Made by a program: the position numbers and the translations under genes. A stretch of DNA of 62,822 nt, taken from Azohydromonas aeria. GTDB taxonomy: Bacteria > Pseudomonadota > Gammaproteobacteria > Burkholderiales > Burkholderiaceae_C. Numbering within the stretch: the first letter of the stretch is position 1; every line of letters begins with the position of its first letter. The stretch is from contig NZ_VIDQ01000040.1 of assembly GCF_009760915.1 (NCBI RefSeq), positions 1 to 62,822 of the forward strand. The letters run 5' to 3'. This document shows positions 1 to 7,396 of the stretch, in pieces. The notes below the pieces were generated by a model. The model saw only the letters and a list, made by a program, of their open reading frames with translations, was not told the DNA's origin and searched no databases.

Positions 1-102
1 AGCGAGGTGGTCCCACCCCTTCCCATCCCGAACAGGACCGTGAAACACCTCAGCGCCGATGATAGTGCGGATTCCCGTGTGAAAGTAGGACATCGTCAGG
101 CT
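1..102 (+). rRNA. rrf: 5S ribosomal RNA, 3' part
   Basis: The first ~102 bases match the 3' portion of a bacterial 5S rRNA: the CCCATCCCGAACA block, the TGAAACACCTCAGCGCCGATGA-type arm and the closing GTAGGACATCGTCAGGCT tail. About a dozen 5' bases lie outside the window. It is followed at once by a strong intrinsic terminator, so this is the end of an rRNA operon entering from the left. Confidence 0.95.
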
Positions 103-113
103 AATATCCCGGC

Positions 114-150
114 AAACGCCCCGACCAGAATATGGTCGGGGCGTTTTGCT
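114..150 (+). terminator. rRNA operon intrinsic terminator
   Basis: A perfect 14-bp stem (114-127 with 133-146) closes a five-base loop and runs into T-rich sequence. It lies 11 bases after the 5S gene. The strength and place fit rho-independent termination of the rRNA operon. Confidence 0.93.
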
Positions 151-242
151 TTGTGCGTTTGATAATGGGTTTCGTGCGTCCGGAATGCCGCTGCAATGGC
201 CCGCGCCCGGGCGCGCCGCGCGCCAGCCGCGACAATGGCCGG

Positions 243-1550
243 GTGAATCAACCTGCAGACATTTCCCAAGCCTTGCGCGCCGCCACGGCGCCCGTGCTCA
301 CCACCCTGGACAACGGCGTGCGCGTCGTCACCGTGCCGCTGCCGCACCTGCGCAGTGCCAGCGTGGCGGTGTTCGTGCGCACCGGCTCGCGCAATGAGTC
401 CTCGAAGCTCGGCGGCCTCTCCCACTTCCTGGAGCACATGGCCTTCAAGGGCACGGCCACGCGCGACGTGCAGGCCATCAACCTCGACGCCGAGCGCATC
501 GGCGCCGACATGAACGCCTGGACCTCCAAGGACACCACCGTCTACTACCTCAACGGCCTGGGCCGCGACGCGCCGCGCATGCTCGACATGCTGGCCGACG
601 TGGTGCTGCACAGCACCTTCCCCGAGGCCGAGATCGAGCACGAGCGCGAGGTGGTGCTGCAGGAGCTCACCGAGTACGAGGAGGACCCGCAGTCGGTCGT
701 GTCGCAGCTGCTCGACGTGGCCGCCTACGGCAAGCAGCCGCTGGCGCGGCCGATCATCGGCACGCGCCGCCACGTCGAGCGCATCACGCGCGACGACCTG
801 GTGGCCTACGTCGGCCGCCACTACGCCGGCGCCAACCTCGTCATCGCCGCCGGCGGCGACGTGCGGCCGGCGCAGGTGGAAGCCCTCGCGGAGAAGCTCT
901 TCGGCGCCGTGCCGCGCGGCGAGGCCAACGGCGCCGAGGCGGTGGCGCACCTGGGCGGGCTGCAGTCGCGCCGGCGCCCGGGCATCTCGCAGGTCTATTC
1001 CTCCATCGGGCTGCCGCTGCCCAGCCAAACGCAGGGCGCGCGCGCGCACCAGGCCGGGCTGGTGGCGGCCACGCTCTTCGGCGGCGGCATGAGCGCGCCG
1101 CTGGTGGACGAGGTGCGCGAGCGCCGCGGCCTGGCCTACCACGTGGCGGCCGAGGCCGAGACCAGCGACGTGCATGGGCTGATGGTCATCGACGCCATCA
1201 CCCAGCCCGACAAGCTCATGGAGTACCTGCGCGCCGTGGGCGCCCTGCTGCGGGCGCAGGCCGAGGGCATCGACGCGCAGCAGCTGGAGCGGGCGAGGAA
1301 CCAGCTGCTGGTGCAGGCGGTGCACAAGCAGGAGCGGCCCTTCAGCGCCATCGAGGCCGCCGCCGAGCAGCTGTTCGTGCACGGGCGGCTGATCGGAGCC
1401 GATGAAGCCGTGGCGCAGATCGAGGCCGTCACGGCCGAGGACGTGCGCGCGGTGTTCGAGGCCATGCTGCAGGCCACCCCGGCCGTCGGCCTGACCAGCC
1501 GCGGGGCGGTGGGCGAGGTGATGGCGGCGCTGGAGGCGGGGCGGGGCTGA
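243..1550 (+). CDS. M16 family zinc peptidase
   Basis: Pitrilysin/processing-peptidase family (M16) metallopeptidase of about 435 residues. The inverted zinc motif HFLEH follows the typical N-terminal LDNGVRV and GSRNE segments, and the downstream EREVVLQEL helix supplies the third zinc ligand. The C-terminal half has the family's inactive-looking repeat (GLAYHV). The frame is open back to 132, but an ATG there would sit inside the rRNA terminator stem, so I prefer GTG at 243, just before NQPADISQAL. No good ribosome site decides this. No signal peptide is evident with that start, so a cytoplasmic place is likely. Family call is firm; substrate unknown. Confidence 0.88.
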   Translation: MNQPADISQALRAATAPVLTTLDNGVRVVTVPLPHLRSASVAVFVRTGSRNESSKLGGLSHFLEHMAFKGTATRDVQAINLDAERIGADMNAWTSKDTTVYYLNGLGRDAPRMLDMLADVVLHSTFPEAEIEHEREVVLQELTEYEEDPQSVVSQLLDVAAYGKQPLARPIIGTRRHVERITRDDLVAYVGRHYAGANLVIAAGGDVRPAQVEALAEKLFGAVPRGEANGAEAVAHLGGLQSRRRPGISQVYSSIGLPLPSQTQGARAHQAGLVAATLFGGGMSAPLVDEVRERRGLAYHVAAEAETSDVHGLMVIDAITQPDKLMEYLRAVGALLRAQAEGIDAQQLERARNQLLVQAVHKQERPFSAIEAAAEQLFVHGRLIGADEAVAQIEAVTAEDVRAVFEAMLQATPAVGLTSRGAVGEVMAALEAGRG

Positions 1551-1581
1551 GCCGGCCGCGCCGACTCAGCGCCTCAGTGCT

Positions 1582-2478
1582 TTACAGCCAGCGCGGCAAC
1601 CCGTCGTCGGTGGACAGCGCGTCGGTGCAATGCACCGGCCGGACCAGGCCGGCCTGCGCATCGGCCAGGGCCTCGATGTGCAGCAGCGGCGCGGGCGCGG
1701 GCGACTGCACCGCGCCGAAGATGGTGGCGAAGGCCACGTCGGCCGCGTCGCGGCCCGTGCCCAGGCGCACGAAGCCCATCGGGATGGCGGTGCCGGAGGG
1801 GTCGAACAGGTACCAGCGGTCGCCCAGGAACACTTCGACGTAGGCGTGGAAGTCGGTCGGGCCCAGGGCCGGGTCGGCGCCGTAGTCGATGCCGGTGGCG
1901 AAGCGCGCCGGCAGGTTCAGCGCGCGGCACAGCGCGATCATCAGGTGCGCGAAGTCGCGGCACACGCCCACGCGCTCGATGAGCGTGTCCACCGCGGAGG
2001 TGGTGGAGTCGGAGCTGCTGGAGCGGAAGGTGACGTGCCGGTGCACCCAGTCGCGCACCGCCTGCACCCGCGCGTAGCCCGGCGCCAGCGTGCCGAACTC
2101 CGTGTAGGCCAGGCGCAGCAGCCGGTCGGACTGGCAGTAGCGGCTCGGGTACAGGTAGGGCAGCACGTGCGCGGGCAGCCGCGCCACCGGCACCTCGGCC
2201 ACGTCCTGCGGCCGCGCGGCATGGTGGGCGATGTCCACGGTCGCCTCGTAGCGCAGGCGCAGCGGCCCGGGGCCGGCATGCAGGCGCAGGTAGCGGCTGC
2301 CGTTGAACGGGTCGGTCCGCACCTCGTGCGAGAGTTCCGGCAGCAGCCACAGCGCTTCCGCGCGCACTTGCTGGCAGCGGGTCTGGGCGGCGTGGACGTT
2401 GAAGACGAAGTCGCACGCGCTCGACAGCACGTGGTAGTTCAGTTCAAGGGCGAACTGCAGCCGGACGGTAGGATTCAA
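1582..2478 (-). CDS. transglutaminase-like cysteine protease family protein
   Basis: Bacterial transglutaminase-like protein of about 298 residues. The N-terminal beta-rich region (LELNYHVL to VDIAHHA) is the usual N-terminal domain. The core has all three catalytic residues: Cys in GVCRDFAHL, His in DFHAYVEVFL and Asp in LFDPSG. These proteins are often predicted peptidases or amidases; the real substrate is unknown. The open frame extends to 2763, but that would overlap the mscS gene, so I choose TTG at 2478 ahead of NPTVRLQFALEL; no ATG or GTG is near. The M16 gene converges on it. Confidence 0.85.
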   Translation of the reverse strand: MNPTVRLQFALELNYHVLSSACDFVFNVHAAQTRCQQVRAEALWLLPELSHEVRTDPFNGSRYLRLHAGPGPLRLRYEATVDIAHHAARPQDVAEVPVARLPAHVLPYLYPSRYCQSDRLLRLAYTEFGTLAPGYARVQAVRDWVHRHVTFRSSSSDSTTSAVDTLIERVGVCRDFAHLMIALCRALNLPARFATGIDYGADPALGPTDFHAYVEVFLGDRWYLFDPSGTAIPMGFVRLGTGRDAADVAFATIFGAVQSPAPAPLLHIEALADAQAGLVRPVHCTDALSTDDGLPRWL

Positions 2479-2553
2479 GGCGGGCAGACAGGTGGCCGGA
2501 AGGCCGCCGGGCGGCGGGACCGGAGCCGGCCCCCTGGCGGGGGCCTTGGAAGC

Positions 2554-2578
2554 GGGGCGCCACTGTAGCAGGCGCCCC
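2554..2578 (-). terminator. candidate terminator hairpin after mscS
   Basis: Perfect 8-bp arms (GGGGCGCC, 2554-2561 and 2571-2578) around a nine-base loop, between the mscS stop and the start of the transglutaminase gene. There is no T tract on either strand, so it may only protect the mRNA 3' end or act with Rho. Confidence 0.4.
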
Positions 2579-2605
2579 GGTACAAGCCCTGATTGGCAGG
2601 GGCTC

Positions 2606-4306
2606 TCAGCTCGTCGTGCTCGCCTCCCGCGCCCGCGCCCGCGCCGGCTGCACCGCGGCGCGCGGCGGCACCTTGGCCTCGGCCGGGTCGCCCAGGTAGT
2701 GCGGCGACATGATCTGCACGCCGCGCTCGGCGAACACGTCCTGGATGTGCGCGTGCAGCGCATCGAGCACCTCCGCGCGCGGGCGCGGCGCGGCCGGGAT
2801 GGCCTGGCACACCAGCCGGTACTCGGGATAGAAGTCGCTGAGCGCGGTCTGGAACACGCGCGGCGCGGGCTCGCGCAGCACGCCTTCCGTGCGCCGCGCC
2901 GCCTCCAGCAGCATCGCCTCGACCTCGCGCCAGGGCGTGTCGTAGCCGATGGTCACGGTGGTGTCGAGGATGAAGCCGGGGCCGCGCACGGTGCGCGAGT
3001 AGTTGCGCGTGACGTTGCCCAGGATCAGCGCGTTGGGCACCGTCAGCTCCTCGCCCAGCCCGGTGCGGATGCGCGTGGTGAACAGCCCCGTGTCGGTGAC
3101 GGTGCCCTCGTGCTCGGCCACGCGCACGTACTCGCCGCGGCGCAGCACGCGGCTGTAGGCCAGGATCAGGCCGCTGGCGCCCTGGCCGACCAGGCTCGAC
3201 GCGCCCAGCGACAGCATCAGCCCCAGCAGCACCGACAGGCCCTTGAAGGCCTCGGTCTGCGAGCCGGGCAGGTACGGGTAGGCCATGGCCAGCGCGAACA
3301 GCCAGATCAGCGTGTTGGACAGCCGCGCCGTGGCGTCGGCCAGCTCCGGGTCGAGCCAGCCCAGGCGGATCTGGCCGCTGCGCACGCGCGCGAAGAAGGC
3401 GCGGCACAGCTGCGTGGCCCAGCGCGCCAGCACGAACATCAGCAGCGCCGTGAGCAGCCCCGGCAGCGCGGCGGCGATGCCGCCCAGCAGCTCAGCCAGC
3501 ACCGCCAGCAGCCGCTCGTTGAGTTGCTCGCCCCAGCGCCGCGTGTAGGGGAACTGCGCCAGCACCACGCTCAGCCAGGCGTAGCCGATGAGCCCGCCCA
3601 GCGCCAGCGTGAGCCCGCGCAGCAGCGCCGGCACGGCCTGCGCCAGCCGCTCGCGCAGCAGCAGCGCCGCGCCGTGCAGCGGCAGCCGCGACGCCTGCCG
3701 GGCGGTCCAGCGCAGCGCGCGGGCCTGCGCCCGCCGGCCCAGGCGCGCCAGGCCGAAGCCCAGCACCAGCGCCACGCCGCTGGCCGCCGCCGACCGGCCG
3801 GCCGACTCCGCCATCGCGCGCACGTCGCGGCTCTCGCGCCGCTCGGCCAGCGCCCGCTCCAGCGCGGCGGCGGCCTGGCGCACCAGCGGCGCCTCGCCGG
3901 GCGGCTGCAGCGGGTCGGTGTCGGCATCGAGCACGGCGAAGCAGAAGGCGCCGTCGATGTACACGCCCTGTCCGCCCGCCACCGGCCACACCGTCACCGC
4001 CAGCGGGCCGCCGGCCGCCAGCTGGCGCGCGATGCGCGCGCGCGCGCGCTCCACGCGCTCCTGCGGCGCGACGCCGCCGAGCATGGCGCGCAGCAGCACG
4101 ACGTCGCGGTTCATCACCCGCAGCAGCGCCGGCTCGGCGCCGGGCAGGGCGTCGCGCGCCGGCGCGGAGATCGCCGCCGGTGCGACGCCCTGGGCCGCAG
4201 CGCCCGGCACCGGGCCGAGCACGAGCAGCGCGAGCCACAGCAGCGGCAGCAGCAGGCGCACCAGCGCCGGGCCGTCAGCCCGGCGCGGGAAGGACAGGCG
4301 GTTCAT
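2606..4306 (-). CDS. MscS family mechanosensitive channel
   Basis: Inner-membrane mechanosensitive channel of the MscS family, 566 residues, larger than E. coli MscS (286). A signal-like N-terminus (LLLPLLWLALLVLGPVPG) is followed by a periplasmic domain, several membrane segments and the pore helix region GLMLSLGASSLVGQGASGL. The beta domain follows (YVRVAEHEGTVTDTGLFTTRI, then VPNALILGNVTRNYSR). Start ATG at 4306 has a GGAGG ribosome site at 4311-4315; the open frame beyond it is low-information. It reads away from the PQQ dehydrogenase, sharing a 272-bp intergenic region full of regulatory sites. Function in osmotic release is from the family. Confidence 0.88.
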   Translation of the reverse strand: MNRLSFPRRADGPALVRLLLPLLWLALLVLGPVPGAAAQGVAPAAISAPARDALPGAEPALLRVMNRDVVLLRAMLGGVAPQERVERARARIARQLAAGGPLAVTVWPVAGGQGVYIDGAFCFAVLDADTDPLQPPGEAPLVRQAAAALERALAERRESRDVRAMAESAGRSAAASGVALVLGFGLARLGRRAQARALRWTARQASRLPLHGAALLLRERLAQAVPALLRGLTLALGGLIGYAWLSVVLAQFPYTRRWGEQLNERLLAVLAELLGGIAAALPGLLTALLMFVLARWATQLCRAFFARVRSGQIRLGWLDPELADATARLSNTLIWLFALAMAYPYLPGSQTEAFKGLSVLLGLMLSLGASSLVGQGASGLILAYSRVLRRGEYVRVAEHEGTVTDTGLFTTRIRTGLGEELTVPNALILGNVTRNYSRTVRGPGFILDTTVTIGYDTPWREVEAMLLEAARRTEGVLREPAPRVFQTALSDFYPEYRLVCQAIPAAPRPRAEVLDALHAHIQDVFAERGVQIMSPHYLGDPAEAKVPPRAAVQPARARAREASTTS

Positions 4307-4399
4307 GGCACCTCCGGTATTTCTTCTGGGGGAGCCGGCGCGCCGCCGTCGGGTGCGCGCGCATCGGCCCCGCCCGCAACGGTAACCGAGCCCCGTGCC

Positions 4400-4448
4400 T
4401 GCGACAGCTGTCGCGCTGCGACGGCGCACGGCTGCAACACCTGTCGCG
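4400..4448 (+). promoter_or_regulatory. AcoR-type enhancer sites upstream of PQQ dehydrogenase
   Basis: Two palindromes of the form TGCRACA-N2-TGTCGCG: one at 4400-4415 and one at 4433-4448, with a further half site TGCGACG at 4417-4423. They lie 42-90 bp upstream of a sigma-54 promoter, as expected for an enhancer-binding activator. The same 7-2-7 palindrome occurs between acoX and acoR. Binding by AcoR is my inference. Confidence 0.65.
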
Positions 4449-4489
4449 CCGCGCGCGCCCGCCGTCCCCGCCGCTCGGGCGCGGCGCCG

Positions 4490-4504
4490 TGGCACGGAAG
4501 CTGC
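4490..4504 (+). promoter_or_regulatory. sigma-54 promoter of PQQ dehydrogenase
   Basis: TGGCACGGAAGCTGC matches the -24/-12 consensus TGGCACGNNNNTTGC at 10 of the 11 fixed bases, with the required spacing between GG and GC. It lies about 75 bp before the ATG of the dehydrogenase and just downstream of the palindromic sites. Confidence 0.78.
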
Positions 4505-4578
4505 GGACGGGCCTCCCCAGGCGGCCGTGACGATGCCGCCCGCGATCGCCGAGATCCACACCTTCCAGGAGACGAGCC

Positions 4579-6294
4579 ATGAACGAGACGACGGCGCGCC
4601 CGCAGCGGCGCTGGCATCACGCGGGGGCGGCGCTGTGCGCCGCGGGACTGTTGGGCCTGGCCCTGGGCGCCGGCGCCCAGGGCACGGCGCCCCTCGTCGC
4701 CCCGGGCAGCGGCCCCGGCTTCGACGATCCGCACAACTGGCCGCAGTACCACCGCAGCCACAACGCCTGGCGCTTCAGCCCGCTGCAACAGATCAACAAG
4801 GCCAACGTCAAGCGGCTGAAGGTGGCCTGGGTGCACCAGCCGGGCGTGATCACGCACGGGCTGCAGGCCACGCCGATCGTGCAGGACGGGGTGCTCTACT
4901 ACATCGCCGCCGACAACAACGTCTTCGCCGTGGACGCCGCCAGCGGCAAGACCCTCTGGCGCCACGCCCCGAAGCTCGACCCGATCGTGAAGGAGGTGTT
5001 CTACGGCTCGGCCAGCCGTGGCGTGACCGTCGGGCGCGGGAAGGTCTTCATCGGCACGCTGGACGGGCGCTTCATGGCGCTGGACCAGAAGACGGGCAAG
5101 GAGCTGTGGTCCACGCAGCTCAGCGACCTGAAGAACGAGTACGGCGCGCTGTTCTCCTCGCCGCCGCAGCTCGCGGGCAACATCCTCTTCGGCGGCACCA
5201 CCGGCGGCGACCAGCCCACCATCGGCAAGATATACGCGGTCAACGCCGACACCGGCGAGCGCGCCTGGACCTTCGAGGTGCCGCGCGACGACCCGCAAAG
5301 CTGGCCCGGCGACAGCCGCAGCAAGGGCGGCGGCTCGGCCTGGCTGCCCGGCACCTGGGACCCCACGACCGACACCATCTACATCGGCACCAGCAACGCC
5401 GCGCCGGACTTCAACCGCGACGACCGCATGGGCGACAACCTCTATACCGCCACGCTGCTGGCGCTGGACCCGAAGACGGGCAAGGTGAAATGGCACCGCC
5501 AGGAGGTGCCCAACGACACCTGGGACTTCGATGCCGCCTACGAGGCGCTGCTGGTGCCCGACGGCCGGGGCAAGCAGGCGCTGGTGCACCTCAACAAGAA
5601 CGGCTTCGTGTACGTGATGGACAAGGACGACGGTTCCATCCGCAACGTCTGGCAGTACACCGAGAACATGAACTGGGCCAAGGGCGTGGACCCGAAGACC
5701 GGCCTGCCCATCGACCCGGTGCACCCGGAGACCGGCAAGCAGAAGCTGCACTGCCCGAACCTGCTGGGCGCGCGCAGCTGGAACCATGGCGCCTACAGCC
5801 CGAAGACGAAGCTCTGGTACTCGCACGGCATGGAGGTGTGCAACACCGTGACGAGCGCGAAGCAGGGCGAGGTGCCGGGCATCGGCATGCTGTCGCTGGG
5901 CCTGTCGGAGATCACGCTGGTCGATCCTCCGGGCAAGAAGGCTGACGGCTGGCTGGGCGCCTTCGACCCGCTCACGGGCCGGCAGGCCTGGAAGGTGCGC
6001 TTCGAGCTGCCGCCGCTGAGTTCGGCGCTGGCCACCGCCGGCGGGCTGGTCTTCACCGGCGACATGCAGGGCAGGCTCTACGCCTTCGACGCCGACACCG
6101 GCAAGGAGCTGTGGAGCTTCAACGCCGGCTCCGGCGTGCGCGGCGGGCCGGTCAGCTATGCCGTGGGCGGCAAGCAGTACGTCGTGATCCCGACCGGGCT
6201 GGGCTCGCACGCGCCGGGCTTCCTCACCGGCGCCTTCCCGCAGATCCGCAACCTGCCCGGCGGGGCGGCGCTGATGGCGTTTGCGGTGGAGTGA
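4579..6294 (+). CDS. PQQ-dependent alcohol dehydrogenase (quinoprotein)
   Basis: Periplasmic quinoprotein of the methanol/ethanol dehydrogenase family, 571 residues, with a Sec-type signal (about 1-33). It has beta-propeller repeats with ALDxxTGKxxW tryptophan-docking motifs. The metal/PQQ site is readable: Asn273 in GTSNAAP, catalytic Asp316 in TWDFD, and a second Asp at 318. That Asp+2 is the mark of lanthanide-dependent members (XoxF, ExaF). The usual Glu ligand appears as Asp211 (GTTGGD). The adjacent-Cys disulphide of classical enzymes is absent. Electrons should go to a cytochrome c such as the one downstream. The start has an AGGAG site. Regulation: sigma-54 promoter plus shared aco-type palindromes. 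Substrate unknown; 2,3-butanediol or another short alcohol is plausible from context. Confidence 0.9.
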   Translation: MNETTARPQRRWHHAGAALCAAGLLGLALGAGAQGTAPLVAPGSGPGFDDPHNWPQYHRSHNAWRFSPLQQINKANVKRLKVAWVHQPGVITHGLQATPIVQDGVLYYIAADNNVFAVDAASGKTLWRHAPKLDPIVKEVFYGSASRGVTVGRGKVFIGTLDGRFMALDQKTGKELWSTQLSDLKNEYGALFSSPPQLAGNILFGGTTGGDQPTIGKIYAVNADTGERAWTFEVPRDDPQSWPGDSRSKGGGSAWLPGTWDPTTDTIYIGTSNAAPDFNRDDRMGDNLYTATLLALDPKTGKVKWHRQEVPNDTWDFDAAYEALLVPDGRGKQALVHLNKNGFVYVMDKDDGSIRNVWQYTENMNWAKGVDPKTGLPIDPVHPETGKQKLHCPNLLGARSWNHGAYSPKTKLWYSHGMEVCNTVTSAKQGEVPGIGMLSLGLSEITLVDPPGKKADGWLGAFDPLTGRQAWKVRFELPPLSSALATAGGLVFTGDMQGRLYAFDADTGKELWSFNAGSGVRGGPVSYAVGGKQYVVIPTGLGSHAPGFLTGAFPQIRNLPGGAALMAFAVE

Positions 6295-6329
6295 GGGCGA
6301 TTCGCCGTGACAACGAGCGGCTGGCCGAA

Positions 6330-6408
6330 GCCGGTAGGAGGCCCGCTTGCGGGCCGAATTCCTGGCTGCCGTCGTGTGGTTCGGCCCGCAAGCGGGCCTC
6401 CTACCGGC
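6330..6408. repeat. REPIN-like inverted repeat
   Basis: A perfect 29-bp inverted repeat (6330-6358 and 6380-6408) with a 21-base spacer. Each arm carries a GGTAGGAGGCCCGCTTGCGGGCC core, itself a small hairpin, which is the layout of paired REP sequences (GTAGGAG + stem) mobilised by RAYT transposases in Pseudomonas and relatives. It fills the gap between the PQQ dehydrogenase and the cytochrome gene. Its hairpin may also protect or end the upstream message. No second copy in this window. Confidence 0.75.
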
Positions 6409-6473
6409 CGTCCTGGACCAGGCATCGGTACGCCGCCACCTTTGCATTGCACCGTTCCAGCCAAGACAAGCCG

Positions 6474-6848
6474 ATGAGCAAATCCACCTCCCCGACCCGC
6501 GCAATCCTGCCCGCCGTTGCCCTCGCAACCGCCGTTGCGCTACCCGCCACCGCCGCCGACGCGCCCCCCTTCGAGCTGACCGACCCGCAGCGCATCGCCG
6601 CCGGCAAGGCGCGCTTCGGTGCCACCTGCGCCGCCTACTGCCACGGCAGCGAGGGCGCGGGCGGGCGCGCACCCAGCTTCAAGGGCCGCGGCAGCGAGTT
6701 CGTGCCAGCCGCGGCGTTCCAGGTCATCACCGAGGGCCGGCGCGGCGCGGACATCATGCCGCCCTGGGGCAAGGCCTTCACGCCCGAGCAGATCTGGGAG
6801 CTGGTGGCCTACCTGAACTGGCTGGCGGCGCAGCCGGCGCCGCAGTGA
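6474..6848 (+). CDS. small c-type cytochrome with CXXXCH haem motif
   Basis: Periplasmic monohaem cytochrome c, 124 residues, with a signal peptide ending near ATAADA (about residue 28). The haem site reads CAAYCH (Cys52, Cys56, His57): three residues between the cysteines instead of two. The DNA is unambiguous (TGC GCC GCC TAC TGC CAC). The axial Met is probably Met95 in DIMPPWG, and the C-terminal helix (TPEQIWELVAYLNWL) is typical of class I. It lies 180 bp after the PQQ dehydrogenase with the same orientation, so it is the likely electron acceptor. The ribosome site before ATG 6474 is weak. Confidence 0.85.
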   Translation: MSKSTSPTRAILPAVALATAVALPATAADAPPFELTDPQRIAAGKARFGATCAAYCHGSEGAGGRAPSFKGRGSEFVPAAAFQVITEGRRGADIMPPWGKAFTPEQIWELVAYLNWLAAQPAPQ

Positions 6849-6952
6849 GGCGCTGAAACGGCGGGCGTCGCGCACCGGGCACCCCTTCGGCCCAGGCGGA
6901 CGCCGCGTCCGGCCTAGACTTCCCATCCCGCCGCGATGTAGCCGGCGGGCGC

Positions 6953-7000
6953 GAAGCCGGGACGACTCTGCTTCCGGTACTTCATCGGGGACGGCCCCGG
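6953..7000 (+). promoter_or_regulatory. guanidine-II (mini-ykkC) riboswitch
   Basis: Two consecutive hairpins with ACGR tetraloops. Hairpin 1 (6953-6974): GAAGC pairs with GCTTC, inner G-C/G-T/G-C pairs, one C-T mismatch, loop ACGA (6962-6965). Hairpin 2 (6985-7000): GGGG pairs with CCCC, plus a C-G pair, loop ACGG (6991-6994). The linker is 10 bases. A GGGGA ribosome site follows at 7008-7012, then the sugE start. Tandem ACGR-loop stems directly before sugE/gdx are the defining layout of the guanidine-II class, in which ligand dimerises the loops and frees the ribosome site. Confidence 0.8.
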
Positions 7001-7017
7001 CATCCTTGGGGAATCCG

Positions 7018-7338
7018 ATGAGCTGGTTGCTCTTGATCGTGGCGGGCCTGTTCGAGGTCGTCTGGGCCGTGGGCCTGAAGTACAGCGCGGGCTTCACGCG
7101 CCTGTGGCCCTCCGTGGGCACCGGCGTGGCCTTCGTGCTCAGCATCGGGCTCCTGGGCTGGGCCCTGCGCGAGCTGCCCGTCGGCACGGCCTATGCCGTC
7201 TGGGTGGGCATCGGCGCCGTGGGCACGGCCCTTGTGGGCATGACGCTGCTGGGCGAGCCGGTGTCCCTGGCCCGGCTGGGCAGCCTGGCGCTGGTGGTCG
7301 CCGGCATCGTCGGGCTGAAGCTGTCGTCGGGCGCGTGA
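7018..7338 (+). CDS. sugE: SMR family guanidinium exporter Gdx/SugE
   Basis: Four-helix small multidrug resistance protein, 106 residues. It begins MSWLLLIVAGLFEVVWAVGL with the conserved proton/substrate-coupling Glu13 and the SugE-type signature LPVGTAYAVWVGIGAVG. The SugE/Gdx branch exports guanidinium in exchange for protons as a dual-topology dimer in the inner membrane. The guanidine-II-like hairpin pair just upstream independently supports guanidinium as the ligand. ATG 7018 is preferred over an upstream TTG at 7006 because the family starts with MSW. A single-gene unit; the next gene converges. Confidence 0.93.
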   Translation: MSWLLLIVAGLFEVVWAVGLKYSAGFTRLWPSVGTGVAFVLSIGLLGWALRELPVGTAYAVWVGIGAVGTALVGMTLLGEPVSLARLGSLALVVAGIVGLKLSSGA

Positions 7339-7396
7339 ATGGCCGGGGACGGCCTGCGCCTCGACCCCGGTCCTGGCTACGGCGTCGGCGCAGCCC

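Noticed and set aside
132..242. N-terminal extension of the M16 peptidase
   Set aside because: Its start codon lies in the loop and stem of the rRNA terminator and the added residues are not family-like.
6849..6952. Guanidine-I (ykkC) riboswitch upstream of sugE, suggested by GGCCTAGACTTCC
   Set aside because: The remaining ykkC landmarks are missing, while the tandem ACGR hairpins of guanidine-II are complete.
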